A stretch of DNA of 64,000 nucleotides from Megachile rotundata (lineage: Eukaryota > Arthropoda > Insecta > Hymenoptera > Megachilidae), in contig NW_027473317.1 in the NCBI RefSeq assembly GCF_050947335.1, forward strand, positions 3,596,001-3,660,000, read 5' to 3'. Below, piece by piece: positions 27,701 through 42,600 of this stretch. The translations under genes were made by a program, and so were the position numbers. Numbering within the stretch: position 1 is the stretch's first letter; the number at the start of each line of letters is the position of its first letter. The notes beneath the pieces were generated by a model that did not search any database, was not told the origin of the DNA, and saw only the letters and a program-made list of their open reading frames with translations.

Positions 27701-30160
27701 GTATGATTGTGATCGTATGATTGTGATTCTTTGATTGCGATTGTATGATTGTGATTGTATGATTGTGATTGTATGATTGTGATTGTATGATAGTGATTGT
27801 ATGATTGTGATTGTATGATTGTGATTGTATGATTGTGATTGTATGATTGTGATTGTATGATTGGCATCGTATGATTGTGGTTGTGTGATTGCGATTGTAT
27901 GATTGCGACTGTATGATTGTGATTGTATGATTGTGATTGTATGATTGTGATTGTATGATTATGATTGTATGATTGTCATTGTATGATTGTGATTGTGTGA
28001 TTGTGATTGTATGATTGTGATTGTATGATTGTGATTGTATGATTGTTATTGTATGATTGTGATTGTATGATTATGATCGTATGATTGTGATTGTATGATT
28101 GTGATTGTATGATTGTGATTGTATGATTGTGATTGTATGATTGTGATTGTATGATTGTTTCTGCATGATTGTGATTGAGTGATTGCGATTGTATGATTAT
28201 GATTGTGTGATTGTGATTGTATGATTGTGATTGTGAGATTGTGATTGTATGATTGTGATTGTATGATTGTGATTGTATGATTGTGATTGTATGACTGTGA
28301 TTGTATGATTGCGATTGTATGATTCTGATTGTATGATTGTGATTGTATGATTGTAATTGTATGATCGTGATTGTATGATCGTGATTGTATGATCGTGATT
28401 GTGAGATTGTGATTGTATGATTGTGGTTGTATGATTGTGATTGTATGATTGTGATTGTAAGGTTGTGATTGTATGATTGTGATTGTATGATTGTGATTGC
28501 ATGATTGTGACTGTATGATTGTGACTGTATGATTGTGATTTATGATTGTGATTGTATGATTCTGATTGTATGATTGTGATTGTATGATGGTGATTGTATG
28601 ATTGTTTCTGTATGATTGTGATTGTATGATTGGGATTGTATGATTATGATTGTATGATTGTGATTGTATGATTGGAATTGTGTGATTGTGATTGTGAGAT
28701 TGTGATTGTATGATTTTGATTGTATGATCGTGATTGTATGATCGTGATTGTGAGATTGTGATTGTATGATTGTGATTGTATGATTGTGATTGTATGATAG
28801 TAATTGTATGATTGTGATTGTATGATTGTCATTGTATGATTGTGATTGTATGATTGTGATCGTATGATTGTGATCGTATGATTGTGATCGTATGATTGTG
28901 ATCGTATGATTGTGATCGTATGATTGTGATCGTATGATTGTGATGGTATGATTGTGATTGTATGATTGTGATTGTATGATTGTGATTGTATGATTGTGAT
29001 TGTATGATTGTAATTGTATGATTGTGATTGTATGATTGTGATCGTATGATTGTGATTCTTTGATTGCGATTGTATGATTGTGATTGTATGATTGTGATTG
29101 TATGATTGTGATTGTATGATTGTGATTGTATGATTGTGATTGTATGATTGTGATTGTATGATTGGCATCGTATGATTGTGATTGTGTGATTGCGATTGTA
29201 TGATTGCGACTGTATGATTGTGATTGTATGATTGCCATTGTATGATTGTGATTGTATGATTATGATTGTATGATTGTCATTGTATGATTGTGATTGTGTG
29301 ATTGTGATTGTATGATTGTGATTGTATGATTGTGATTGTATGATTGTGATTGTATGATTATGATCGTATGATTGTGATTGTATGATTGTGTTTGTATGAT
29401 TGTGATTGTGTGATTGTGATTGTGTGATTGTGATTGCGTGATTGTGATTGTATGATTGTGATTGTATGATTGTCATTGTATGATTGTGATTGTATGATTC
29501 TGATTGTATGATTGTGATTGCATGATTGTGATTGGATGATTGTGATTGTATGATTGTGATTGTGAGATTGTGATTGTGAGATTGTGATTGTATGATTGTG
29601 ATTGTGTGACTGTGATTGTATGATTGTGATTGTATAATTGTGATGGTATGATTGTGATTGTATGATTGTGATTGTATGATTGTGATTGCATGATTGTGAT
29701 TGTATGATAGTAATTGTATGATTGTGATCGTATGATTGTGATCGTATGATTGTGATTGTATGATTGTGATGGTATGATTGTGATTGTATGATTGTGATTG
29801 TATGATTGTGATCGTATGATTGTGGTTGTATAATTCAGGTTGTATGATTGTTTCTGTATGATTGTGATTGTATGATTGCAACTGTATGATTGTGATTGTA
29901 TGATTGTGATTGTATGATTGTGATTGCATGATTGTGATTGTATGATTGTGATTGTATGATTGTGATTGCATGATTGTGACTGTATGATTGTGATTGTATG
30001 ATTGTGATTGTATGATTGTGATTGTATGATTGTTTCTGTATGATTGTGATTGTATGATTGCGATTGTATGATTCTGATTGTATGATTGTGATTGTATGAT
30101 TGTGATTTTGTGATTGTGATTGTGTGATTGCGATTGTGTGATTGTGATTGTGAGATTGTG
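24710..30160 (+). repeat. 3.44-kb sub-repeat, one full and one truncated copy (unit 1)
   Basis: The marker TTTCTGCATG followed by GATTGAGTG occurs at about 24714 and 28157, 3443 bp apart. GGCATCG at 25721 and 29164 gives the same period, with another GGCATCG at 27863 inside the full copy. Each copy has runs of six GATCG units ended by GATGG. The second copy stops near 30.16 kb after about 2.0 kb. Confidence 0.82.
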
Positions 30161-32259
30161 ATTGTATGATTGTGATTGTATGATTGTGATTGCATGATTG
30201 TGATTGTATGATAGTAATTGTATGATTGTGATCGTATGATTGTGACTGTAGAATTGTGATTGTATGATTGTGATTGTATGATTGTGATTGTATGATTGTG
30301 ATTGTATGATTGTGATTGTATGATTGTGATTGTATGATTGTGATTGTATGATTGTGATTGTATGATTGTGATTGTATGATTGTGATTGTATGATTGTGAT
30401 TGTATGATTGTGATTGTATGATTGTGATGGTATGATTGTGATGGTATGATTGTGATTGTATGATTGTGATTCTTTGATTGCGATTGTATGATTGCGATTG
30501 TACGATTGCGATTGTATGATTGCGATTGTATGATTGCGATTGTATGATTGTGATTGTATGATTGTGATTGTATGATTGTGATTGTATGATTGTGATTGTA
30601 TGATTGTGATCGTATGATTGTGATTGTAAGATTGTGATTGTGTGATTGCGATTGTATGATTGTGACTGTATGATTGTGATTGTATGATTGTGATTGTATG
30701 ATTGTGATCGTATGATTGTGATTCCTTGATTGCGATTGCATGATTGTGATTGTATGATTGTGATTTTATGATTGTGATTGTATGATTGTGATTGTATGAT
30801 TGTCATTGTATGATTGTGATTGTATGATTGTGATTGTATGATTGTGATTGTATGATTGGGATTGTATGATTGTGATTGTATGATTGTGATTGTATGATTG
30901 TGATTGTATGATTGTGATGGTATGATTGTGATTGTATGATTGTGATTCTTTGATTGCGATTGTATGATTGCGATTGTACGATTGCGATTGTATGATTGCG
31001 ATTGTATGATTGTGATTGTATGATTGTGATTGTATGATAGTGATTGCATGATTGTGATTGTATGATTGTGATTGTATGATTGTGATTGTATGATTGTGAT
31101 TGCATGATTGTTATTGTATGATTGTGATTGTATGATTGTGATTGTATTATTGTGATTGTATGATTGTGATTGTATGATTGTGATTGTATGATTGTGATCG
31201 TATGATTGTGATCGTATGATTGTGATTGTATGATTGTGATTGTATGATTCTGATTGTGTGATTGTGATTCTATGATTGTGATTGTATGATTGTGATTGTA
31301 TGATCGTGATTGTATGATCGTGATTGTGAGATTGTGATTGTATGATTGTGATTGTATGATTGTCATTGTATGATTGTGATTGTATGATTATGATTGTATG
31401 ATTGTCATTGTATGATTGTGATTGTGTGATTGTGATTGTATGATTGTGATTGCATGATTGTGATTGTATGATAGTAATTGTATGATTGTGATCGTATGAT
31501 TGTGATTGTAGAATTGTGATTGTATGATTGTGATTGTGTGATTGTGATTGTGTGATTGTGATTGTATGATTGTGATCGTATGATTGTGATCGTATGATTG
31601 TGATTGTACAATTGTGATTGTATGATTGTGATTGTATGATTGTGATTGTATGATTGTGATTGTGTTATTGTGATTGTATGATTGTGATTGTATGATTGTG
31701 ATTGTATGATTGTGATTGTATGATTATGATCGTATGATTGTGATTGTAAGATGGTGATTGTATGATTATGATCGTATGATTGTGATTGTAAGATGGTGAT
31801 TGTGTGATTGCGATTGTATGATTGTGACTGTATGATTGTGATTGTATGATTGTGATTGTATGATTGTGATTGAATGATTATGATTGTATGATTGTCATTG
31901 TATGATTGTGATTGTATGATTATGATTGTATGATTGTCATTGTATGATTGTGATTGTGTGATTGTGATTGTATGATTGTGATTGCATGATTGTGATTGTA
32001 TGATAGTAATTGTATGATTGTGATCGTATGATTGTGATTGTAGAATTGTGATTGTATGATTGTGATTGTATGATTGTGATTGTATGATTGTGATTGTATG
32101 ATTGTGATTGTATGATTGTGATTGTATGATTGTGATTGTATGATTGTGATTGTATGATTGTGATTGTATGATTGTGATTGTATGATTGTGATTGTATGAT
32201 TGTGATTGTATGATTGTGATTGTATGATTGTGATTGTATGATTGTGATTGTATGATTGT

Positions 32260-33950
32260 GATGGTATGATTGTGATTGTATGATTGTGATTCTTTGATTG
32301 CGATTGTATGATTGCGATTGTACGATTGCGATTGTATGATTGCGATTGTATGATTGTGATTGTATGATTGTGATTGTATGATTGTGATTGTATGATTGTG
32401 ATTGTATGATTGTGATTGTATCATTGTGATTGTATGATTGTGATTGTATGACTGTGATTGTATGATTGTGATTGTATGATTGTCATTGTATGATTGTGAT
32501 TGTATGATTGTGATTGCATGATTGTGATTGCATGATTGTGATTGCATGATTGTGATTGCATGATTGTGATTGCATGATTGTGATTGCATGATTGTGATTG
32601 TATGATTGTGATTGTATGATTGTGATTGTATGATTGTGATTGTATGATTGTGATTGTATGATTGTGATTGTGAGATTGTGATTGTATGATTGTGATTGTA
32701 TGATTGTGATTGTATGATTGTGATTGTATGATTGTGATTGTATGATTGTGATTGTATGATTGTGATTGTATGGTTGTGATTCTATGATTGTGATTGTATG
32801 ATTGTGATCGTATGATTGTGGTTGTATAATTAAGGTTGTATGATTGTTTCTGTATGATTGTGATTGTATGATTGCGATTGTATGATTGTGATTGTATGAT
32901 TGTGATTATATGATTGTGATCGTATGATTGTGATTCTTTGATTGCGATTGTATGATTGTGATTGTGTGATTGTGATTGTATGATTGTGATTGTATGATTG
33001 TGATTGTATGATTGTGATTGTATGATTGTGATTGTACGATTGTGATTGCATGATTGTGATTGTATGATTGTGATTGTATGATTGTGATTGTATGATTGTG
33101 ATTGTATGATTGTGATGGTATGATTGTGATTGTATGATTGTGATTCTTTGATTGCGATTGTATGATTGCGATTGTACGATTGCGATTGTACGATTGCGAT
33201 TGTATGATTGCGATTGTATGATTGGGATTGTATGATTGTGATTGTATGATTGTGATTGTATGATTGTGATTGTATGATTGTGATTGTATCATTGTGATTG
33301 TATGATTGTGATTGTATGACTGTGATTGTATGATTGTGATTGTATGATTGTCATTGTATGATTGTGATTGTATGATTGTGATTGCATGATTGTGATTGCA
33401 TGATTGTGATTGCATGATTGTGATTGCATGATTGTGATTGCATGATTGTGATTGCATGATTGTGATTGTATGATTGTGATTGTATGATTGTGATTGTATG
33501 ATTGTGATTGTATGATTGTGATTGTATGATTGTGATTGTGAGATTGTGATTGTATGATTGTGATTGTATGATTGTGATTGTATGATTGTGATTGTATGAT
33601 TGTGATTGTATGGTTGTGATTCTATGATTGTGATTGTATGATTGTGATCGTATGATTGTGGTTGTATAATTAAGGTTGTATGATTGTTTCTGTATGATTG
33701 TGATTGTATGATTGCGATTGTATGATTGTGATTGTATGATTGTGATTATATGATTGTGATCGTATGATTGTGATTCTTTGATTGCGATTGTATGATTGTG
33801 ATTGTGTGATTGTGATTGTATGATTGTGATTGTATGATTGTGATTGTATGATTGTGATTGTATGATTGTGATTGTACGATTGTGATTGCATGATTGTGAT
33901 TGTATGATTGTGATTGTATGATTGTGATTGTATGATTGTGATTGTATGAT
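32260..33950 (+). repeat. 840-bp tandem duplication inside 9.4-kb unit 2
   Basis: The two copies have AATTAAGG at 32828 and 33668, 840 bp apart, each preceded by a six-unit GCAT run. Order and content follow the pair in unit 1 at an offset of 9462. Confidence 0.83.
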
Positions 33951-34169
33951 TGTGATTGTATGATAGTGATTGTATGATTGTTTCTGTATGATTGTGATTG
34001 TATGATTGCGATTGTATGATTATGATTGTATGATAGTGATTGTATGATTGTGATTGTGTGATTGTGATTGTGAGATTGTGATTGTATGATCGTGATTGTA
34101 TGATCGTGATTGTGAGATTGTGATTGTATGATTGTGATTGTATGATTGTGATTGTATGATTGTGATTGT

Positions 34170-37100
34170 ATGATTGTTTCTGCATGATTGTGATTGAGTG
34201 ATTGCGATTGTATGATTATGATTGTGTGATTGTGATTGTATGATTGTGATTGTGAGATTGTGATTGTATGATTGTGATTGTATGATTGTGATTGTATGAT
34301 TGTGATTGTATGATTGTGATTGTATGACTGTGATTGTATGATTGCGATTGAATGATTCTGATTGTATGATTGTGATTGTATGATTGTAATTGTATGATCG
34401 TGATTGTATGATCGTGATTGTATGATCGTGATTGTGAGATTGTGATTGTATGATTGTGGTTGTATGATTGTGATTGTATGATTGTGATTGTAAGGTTGTG
34501 ATTGTATGATTGTGATTGTATGATTGTGATTGCATGATTGTGACTGTATGATTGTGACTGTATGATTGTGATTTATGATTGTGATTGTATGATTCTGATT
34601 GTATGATTGTGATTGTATGATAGTGATTGTATGATTGTTTCTGTATGATTGTGATTATATGATTGGGATTGTATGATTATGATTGTATGATTGTGATTGT
34701 ATGATTGGAATTGTGTGATTGTGATTGTGAGATTGTGATTGTATGATTTTGATTGTATGATCGTGATTGTATGATCGTGATTGTGAGATTGTGATTGTAT
34801 GATTGTGATTGTATGATTGTGATTGTATGATAGTAATTGTATGATTGTGATTGTATGATTGTCATTGTATGATTGTGATTGTATGATTGTGATCGTATGA
34901 TTGTGATCGTATGATTGTGATCGTATGATTGTGATCGTATGATTGTGATCGTATGATTGTGATCGTATGATTGTGATGGTATGATTGTGATTGTATGATT
35001 GTGATTGTATGATTGTGATTGTATGATTGTGATTGTATGATTGTAATTGTATGATTGTGATTGTATGATTGTGATCGTATGATTGTGATTCTTTGATTGC
35101 GATTGTATGATTGTGATTGTATGATTGTGATTGTATGATTGTGATTGTATGATTGTGATTGTATGATTGTGATTGTATGATTGTGATTGTATGATTGGCA
35201 TCGTATGATTGTGATTGTGTGATTGCGATTGTATGATTGCGACTGTATGATTGTGATTGTATGATTGCCATTGTATGATTGTGATTGTACGATTATGATT
35301 GTATGATTGTCATTGTATGATTGTGATTGTGTGATTGTGATTGTATGATTGTGATTGTATGATTGTGATTGTATGATTGTGATTGTATGATTATGATCGT
35401 ATGATTGTGATTGTATGATTGTGTTTGTATGATTGTGATTGTGTGATTGTGATTGTGTGATTGTGATTGCGTGATTGTGATTGTATGATTGTGATTGTAT
35501 GATTGTCATTGTATGATTGTGATTGTATGATTCTGATTGTATGATTGTGATTGCATGATTGTGATTGGATGATTGTGATTGTATGATTGTGATTGTGAGA
35601 TTGTGATTGTGAGATTGTGATTGTATGATTGTGATTGTGTGACTGTGATTGTATGATTGTGATTGTATAATTGTGATGGTATGATTGTGATTGTATGATT
35701 GTGATTGTATGATTGTGATTGCATGATTGTGATTGTATGATAGTAATTGTATGATTGTGATCGTATGATTGTGATCGTATGATTGTGATTGTATGATTGT
35801 GATGGTATGATTGTGATTGTATGATTGTGATTGTATGATTGTGATCGTATGATTGTGGTTGTATAATTAAGGTTGTATGATTGTTTCTGTATGATTGTGA
35901 TTGTATGATTGCGACTGTATGATTGTGATTGTATGATTGTGATTGTATGATTGTGATTGCATGATTGTGATTGTATGATTGTGATTGTATGATTGTGATT
36001 GCATGATTGTGACTGTATGATTGTGATTGTATGATTGTGATTGTATGATTGTGATTGTATGATTGTTTCTGTATGATTGTGATTGTATGATTGCGATTGT
36101 ATGATTCTGATTGTATGATTGTGATTGTATGATTGTGATTTTGTGATTGTGATTGTGTGATTGCGATTGTGTGATTGTGATTGTGAGATTGTGATTGTAT
36201 GATTGTGATTGTATGATTGTGATTGTATTATTGTGATTGTATGATTGTGATTGTATGATTGTGATTGTATGATTGTGATCGTATGATTGTGATCGTATAA
36301 TTGTGATTGTATGATTCTGATTGTATGATTGTGATTGTATGATTGTGATTGTATGATTGTGATTGTATGATCGTGATTGTATGATCGTGATTGTGAGATT
36401 GTGATTGTATGATTGTGATTGTATGATTGTGATTGTATGATTGTCATTGTATGATTGTGATTGTATGATTATGATTGTATTATTGTCATTGTATGATTGT
36501 GATTGTGTGATTGTGATTGTATGATTGTGATTGCATGATTGTGATTGTATGATAGTAATTGTATGATTGTGATGGTATGATTGTGATTGTAGAATTGTGA
36601 TTGTGTGATTGTGATTGTGTGATTGTGATTGTATGATTGTGATTGTATGATTGTGATCGTATGATTGTGATCGTATGATTGTGATTGTACAATTGTGATT
36701 GTATGATTGTAATTGTATGATTGTGATTGTATGATTGTGATCGTATGATTGTGATTGTAAGATTGTGATTGTGTGATTGTGATTGTATGATTGTGATTGT
36801 ATGATTGTTTCTGCATGATTGTGATTGTATGATTGCGATTGTATGATTATGATTGTGTGATTGTGATTGTATGATTGTGATTGGGAGATTGTGATTGTAT
36901 GATTGTGATTGTATGATTGTGATTGTATGATTGTGATTGTATGATTGTGATTGTATGACTGTGATTGTATGATTGCGATTGTATGATTCTGATTGTATGA
37001 TTGTGGTTGTATGATTGTGATTGTATGATTGTGATCGTATGATTGTGATCGTATGATTGTGATCGTATGATTGTGATCGTATGATTGTGATCGTATGATT

Positions 37101-39630
37101 GTGATCGTATGATTGTGATGGTATGATTGTGATTGTATGATTGTGATTGTATGATTGTGATTGTATGATTGTGATTGTATGATTGTGATCGTATGATTGT
37201 GATTCTTTGATTGCGATTGTATGATTGTGATTGTATGATTGTGATTGTATGATTGTGATTGTATGATAGTGATTGTATGATTGTGATTGTATGATTGTGA
37301 TTGTATGATTGTGATTGTATGATTGTGATTGTATGATTGGCATCGTATGATTGTGGTTGTGTGATTGCGATTGTATGATTGCGACTGTATGATTGTGATT
37401 GTATGATTGTGATTGTATGATTGTGATTGTATGATTATGATTGTATGATTGTCATTGTATGATTGTGATTGTGTGATTGTGATTGTATGATTGTGATTGT
37501 ATGATTGTGATTGTATGATTGTTATTGTATGATTGTGATTGTATGATTATGATCGTATGATTGTGATTGTATGATTGTGATTGTATGATTGTGATTGTAT
37601 GATTGTGATTGTATGATTGTTTCTGCATGATTGTGATTGAGTGATTGCGATTGTATGATTATGATTGTGTGATTGTGATTGTATGATTGTGATTGTGAGA
37701 TTGTGATTGTATGATTGTGATTGTATGATTGTGATTGTATGATTGTGGTTGTATGACTGTGATTGTATGATTGCGATTGTATGATTCTGATTGTATGATT
37801 GTGATTGTATGATTGTAATTGTATGATCGTGATTGTATGATCGTGATTGTATGATCGTGATTGTGAGATTGTGATTGTATGATTGTGGTTGTATGATTGT
37901 GATTGTATGATTGTGATTGTAAGGTTGTGATTGTATGATTGTGATTGTATGATTGTGATTGCATGATTGTGACTGTATGATTGTGACTGTATGATTGTGA
38001 TTTATGATTGTGATTGTATGATTCTGATTGTATGATTGTGATTGTATGATAGTGATTGTATGATTGTTTCTGTATGATTGTGATTGTATGATTGGGATTG
38101 TATGATTATGATTGTATGATTGTGATTGTATGATTGGAATTGTGTGATTGTGATTGTGAGATTGTGATTGTATGATTTTGATTGTATGATCGTGATTGTA
38201 TGATCGTGATTGTGAGATTGTGATTGTATGATTGTGATTGTATGATTGTGATTGTATGATAGTAATTGTATGATTGTGATTGTATGATTGTCATTGTATG
38301 ATTGTGATTGTATGATTGTGATCGTATGATTGTGATCGTATGATTGTGATCGTATGATTGTGATCGTATGATTGTGATCGTATGATTGTGATCGTATGAT
38401 TGTGATGGTATGATTGTGATTGTATGATTGTGATTGTATGATTGTGATTGTATGATTGTGATTGTATGATTGTAATTGTATGATTGTGATTGTATGATTG
38501 TGATCGTATGATTGTGATTCTTTGATTGCGATTGTATGATTGTGATTGTATGATTGTGATTGTATGATTGTGATTGTATGATTGTGATTGTATGATTGTG
38601 ATTGTATGATTGTGATTGTATGATTGGCATCGTATGATTGTGATTGTGTGATTGCGATTGTATGATTGCGACTGTATGATTGTGATTGTATGATTGCCAT
38701 TGTATGATTGTGATTGTATGATTATGATTGTATGATTGTCATTGTATGATTGTGATTGTGTGATTGTGATTGTATGATTGTGATTGTATGATTGTGATTG
38801 TATGATTGTGATTGTATGATTATGATCGTATGATTGTGATTGTATGATTGTGTTTGTATGATTGTGATTGTGTGATTGTGATTGTGTGATTGTGATTGCG
38901 TGATTGTGATTGTATGATTGTGATTGTATGATTGTCATTGTATGATTGTGATTGTATGATTCTGATTGTATGATTGTGATTGCATGATTGTGATTGGATG
39001 ATTGTGATTGTATGATTGTGATTGTGAGATTGTGATTGTGAGATTGTGATTGTATGATTGTGATTGTGTGACTGTGATTGTATGATTGTGATTGTATAAT
39101 TGTGATGGTATGATTGTGATTGTATGATTGTGATTGTATGATTGTGATTGCATGATTGTGATTGTATGATAGTAATTGTATGATTGTGATCGTATGATTG
39201 TGATCGTATGATTGTGATTGTATGATTGTGATGGTATGATTGTGATTGTATGATTGTGATTGTATGATTGTGATCGTATGATTGTGGTTGTATAATTAAG
39301 GTTGTATGATTGTTTCTGTATGATTGTGATTGTATGATTGCGACTGTATGATTGTGATTGTATGATTGTGATTGTATGATTGTGATTGCATGATTGTGAT
39401 TGTATGATTGTGATTGTATGATTGTGATTGCATGATTGTGACTGTATGATTGTGATTGTATGATTGTGATTGTATGATTGTGATTGTATGATTGTTTCTG
39501 TATGATTGTGATTGTATGATTGCGATTGTATGATTCTGATTGTATGATTGTGATTGTATGATTGTGATTTTGTGATTGTGATTGTGTGATTGCGATTGTG
39601 TGATTGTGATTGTGAGATTGTGATTGTATG
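34170..39630 (+). repeat. 3.44-kb sub-repeat, one full and one truncated copy (unit 2)
   Basis: TTTCTGCATG/GATTGAGTG occurs near 34176 and 37619. GGCATCG is at 35197, 37339 and 38626. The truncation point near 39.63 kb is equivalent to that in unit 1. Confidence 0.82.
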
Positions 39631-42600
39631 ATTGTGATTGTATGATTGTGATTGCATGATTGTGATTGTATGATAGTAATTGTATGATTGTGATCGTATG
39701 ATTGTGATTGTAGAATTGTGATTGTATGATTGTGATTGTATGATTGTGATTGTATGATTGTGATTGTATGATTGTGATTGTATGATTGTGATTGTATGAT
39801 TGTGATTGTATGATTGTGATTGTATGATTGTGATTGTATGATTGTGATTGTATGATTGTGATTGTATGATTGTGATTGTATGATTGTGATGGTATGATTG
39901 TGATGGTATGATTGTGATTGTATGATTGTGATTCTTTGATTGCGATTGTATGATTGCGATTGTACGATTGCGATTGTATGATTGCGATTGTATGATTGCG
40001 ATTGTATGATTGTGATTGTATGATTGTGATTGTATGATTGTGATTGTATGATTGTGATCGTATGATTGTGATTGTAAGATTGTGATTGTGTGATTGCGAT
40101 TGTATGATTGTGACTGTATGATTGTGATTGTATGATTGTGATTGTATGATTGTGATCGTATGATTGTGATTCCTTGATTGCGATTGCATGATTGTGATTG
40201 TATGATTGTGATTGTATGATTGTGATTTTATGATTGTGATTGTATGATTGTGATTGTATGATTGTCATTGTATGATTGTGATTGTATGATTGTGATTGTA
40301 TGATTGTGATTGTATGATTGTGATTGTATGATTGTGATTGTATGATTGTGATTGTATGATTGTGATGGTATGATTGTGATTGTATGATTGTGATTCTTTG
40401 ATTGCGATTGTATGATTGCGATTGTACGATTGCGATTGTATGATTGCGATTGTATGATTGTGATTGTATGATTGTGATTGTATGATAGTGATTGCATGAT
40501 TGTGATTGTATGATTGTGATTGTATGATTGTGATTGTATGATTGTGATTGCATGATTGTTATTGTATGATTGTGATTGTATGATTGTGATTGTATTATTG
40601 TGATTGTATGATTGTGATTGTATGATTGTGATTGTATGATTGTGATCGTATGATTGTGATCGTATGATTGTGATTGTATGATTGTGATTGTATGATTCTG
40701 ATTGTGTGATTGTGATTCTATGATTGTGATTGTATGATTGTGATTGTATGATCGTGATTGTATGATCGTGATTGTGAGATTGTGATTGTATGATTGTGAT
40801 TGTATGATTGTCATTGTATGATTGTGATTGTATGATTATGATTGTATGATTGTCATTGTATGATTGTGATTGTGTGATTGTGATTGTATGATTGTGATTG
40901 CATGATTGTGATTGTATGATAGTAATTGTATGATTGTGATCGTATGATTGTGATTGTAGAATTGTGATTGTATGATTGTGATTGTGTGATTGTGATTGTG
41001 TGATTGTGATTGTATGATTGTGATCGTATGATTGTGATCGTATGATTGTGATTGTACAATTGTGATTGTATGATTGTGATTGTATGATTGTGATTGTATG
41101 ATTGTGATTGTGTTATTGTGATTGTATGATTGTGATTGTATGATTGTGATTGTATGATTGTGATTGTATGATTATGATCGTATGATTGTGATTGTAAGAT
41201 GGTGATTGTGTGATTGCGATTGTATGATTGTGACTGTATGATTGTGATTGTATGATTGTGATTGTATGATTGTGATTGAATGATTATGATTGTATGATTG
41301 TCATTGTATGATTGTGATTGTATGATTATGATTGTATGATTGTCATTGTATGATTGTGATTGTGTGATTGTGATTGTATGATTGTGATTGCATGATTGTG
41401 ATTGTATGATAGTAATTGTATGATTGTGATCGTATGATTGTGATTGTAGAATTGTGATTGTATGATTGTGATTGTATGATTGTGATTGTATGATTGTGAT
41501 TGTATGATTGTGATTGTATGATTGTGATTGTATGATTGTGATTGTATGATTGTGATTGTATGATTGTGATTGTATGATTGTGATTGTATGATTGTGATTG
41601 TATGATTGTGATTGTATGATTGTGATTGTATGATTGTGATTGTATGATTGTGATGGTATGATTGTGATTGTATGATTGTGATTCTTTGATTGCGATTGTA
41701 TGATTGCGATTGTACGATTGCGATTGTATGATTGCGATTGTATGATTGCGATTGTATGATTGTGATTGTATGATTGTGATTGTATGATTGTGATTGTATG
41801 ATTGTGATTGTATGATTGTGATTGTATCATTGTGATTGTATGATTGTGATTGTATGACTGTGATTGTATGATTGTGATTGTATGATTGTCATTGTATGAT
41901 TGTGATTGTATGATTGTGATTGCATGATTGTGATTGCATGATTGTGATTGCATGATTGTGATTGCATGATTGTGATTGCATGATTGTGATTGCATGATTG
42001 TGATTGTATGATTGTGATTGTATGATTGTGATTGTATGATTGTGATTGTATGATTGTGATTGTATGATTGTGATTGTGAGATTGTGATTGTATGATTGTG
42101 ATTGTATGATTGTGATTGTATGATTGTGATTGTATGATTGTGATTGTATGATTGTGATTGTATGGTTGTGATTCTATGATTGTGATTGTATGATTGTGAT
42201 CGTATGATTGTGGTTGTATAATTAAGGTTGTATGATTGTTTCTGTATGATTGTGATTGTATGATTGCGATTGTATCATTGTGATTGTATGATTGTGATTA
42301 TATGATTGTGATCGTATGATTGTGATTCTTTGATTGCGATTGTATGATTGTGATTGTGTGATTGTGATTGTATGATTGTGATTGTATGATTGTGATTGTA
42401 TGATTGTGATTGTATGATTGTGATTGTACGATTGTGATTGCATGATTGTGATTGTATGATTGTGATTGTATGATTGTGATTGTATGATTGTGATTGTATG
42501 ATTGTGATGGTATGATTGTGATTGTATGATTGTGATTCTTTGATTGCGATTGTATGATTGCGATTGTACGATTGCGATTGTACGATTGCGATTGTATGAT

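Larger units (their letters stand above)
20950..30160 (+). repeat. 9.4-kb HOR, unit 1 (about 9.2 kb)
   Basis: This is the first of three tandem units. AATTAAGG markers at 23366, 24206 and 26389 and a mutated AATTCAGG at 29832 correspond to 32828, 33668, 35865 and 39294 in unit 2. GGCATCG markers lie at 25721, 27863 and 29164. The unit is shorter than unit 2 because its 22.2-22.45-kb stretch is replaced there by a longer one; the offset goes from 9182 to 9448. The right boundary is where the second 3.44-kb sub-repeat breaks off near 30.16 kb and the GCATGATTG/ATAGTAATTG start of the next unit begins. Confidence 0.87.
30160..39630 (+). repeat. 9.4-kb HOR, unit 2 (about 9.46 kb)
   Basis: Markers are AATTAAGG at 32828, 33668, 35865 and 39294 and GGCATCG at 35197, 37339 and 38626. 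Offsets to unit 1 are 9462-9476 over most of the length and to unit 3 9350-9392. Near 31.73-31.80 kb it holds a doubled GATTATGATCG...GTAAGATGG pair that is single in unit 3 (near 41.17 kb), explaining a 42-bp offset change (9448 to 9406). The right junction near 39.63 kb is the same type as at 30.16 kb. Confidence 0.87.
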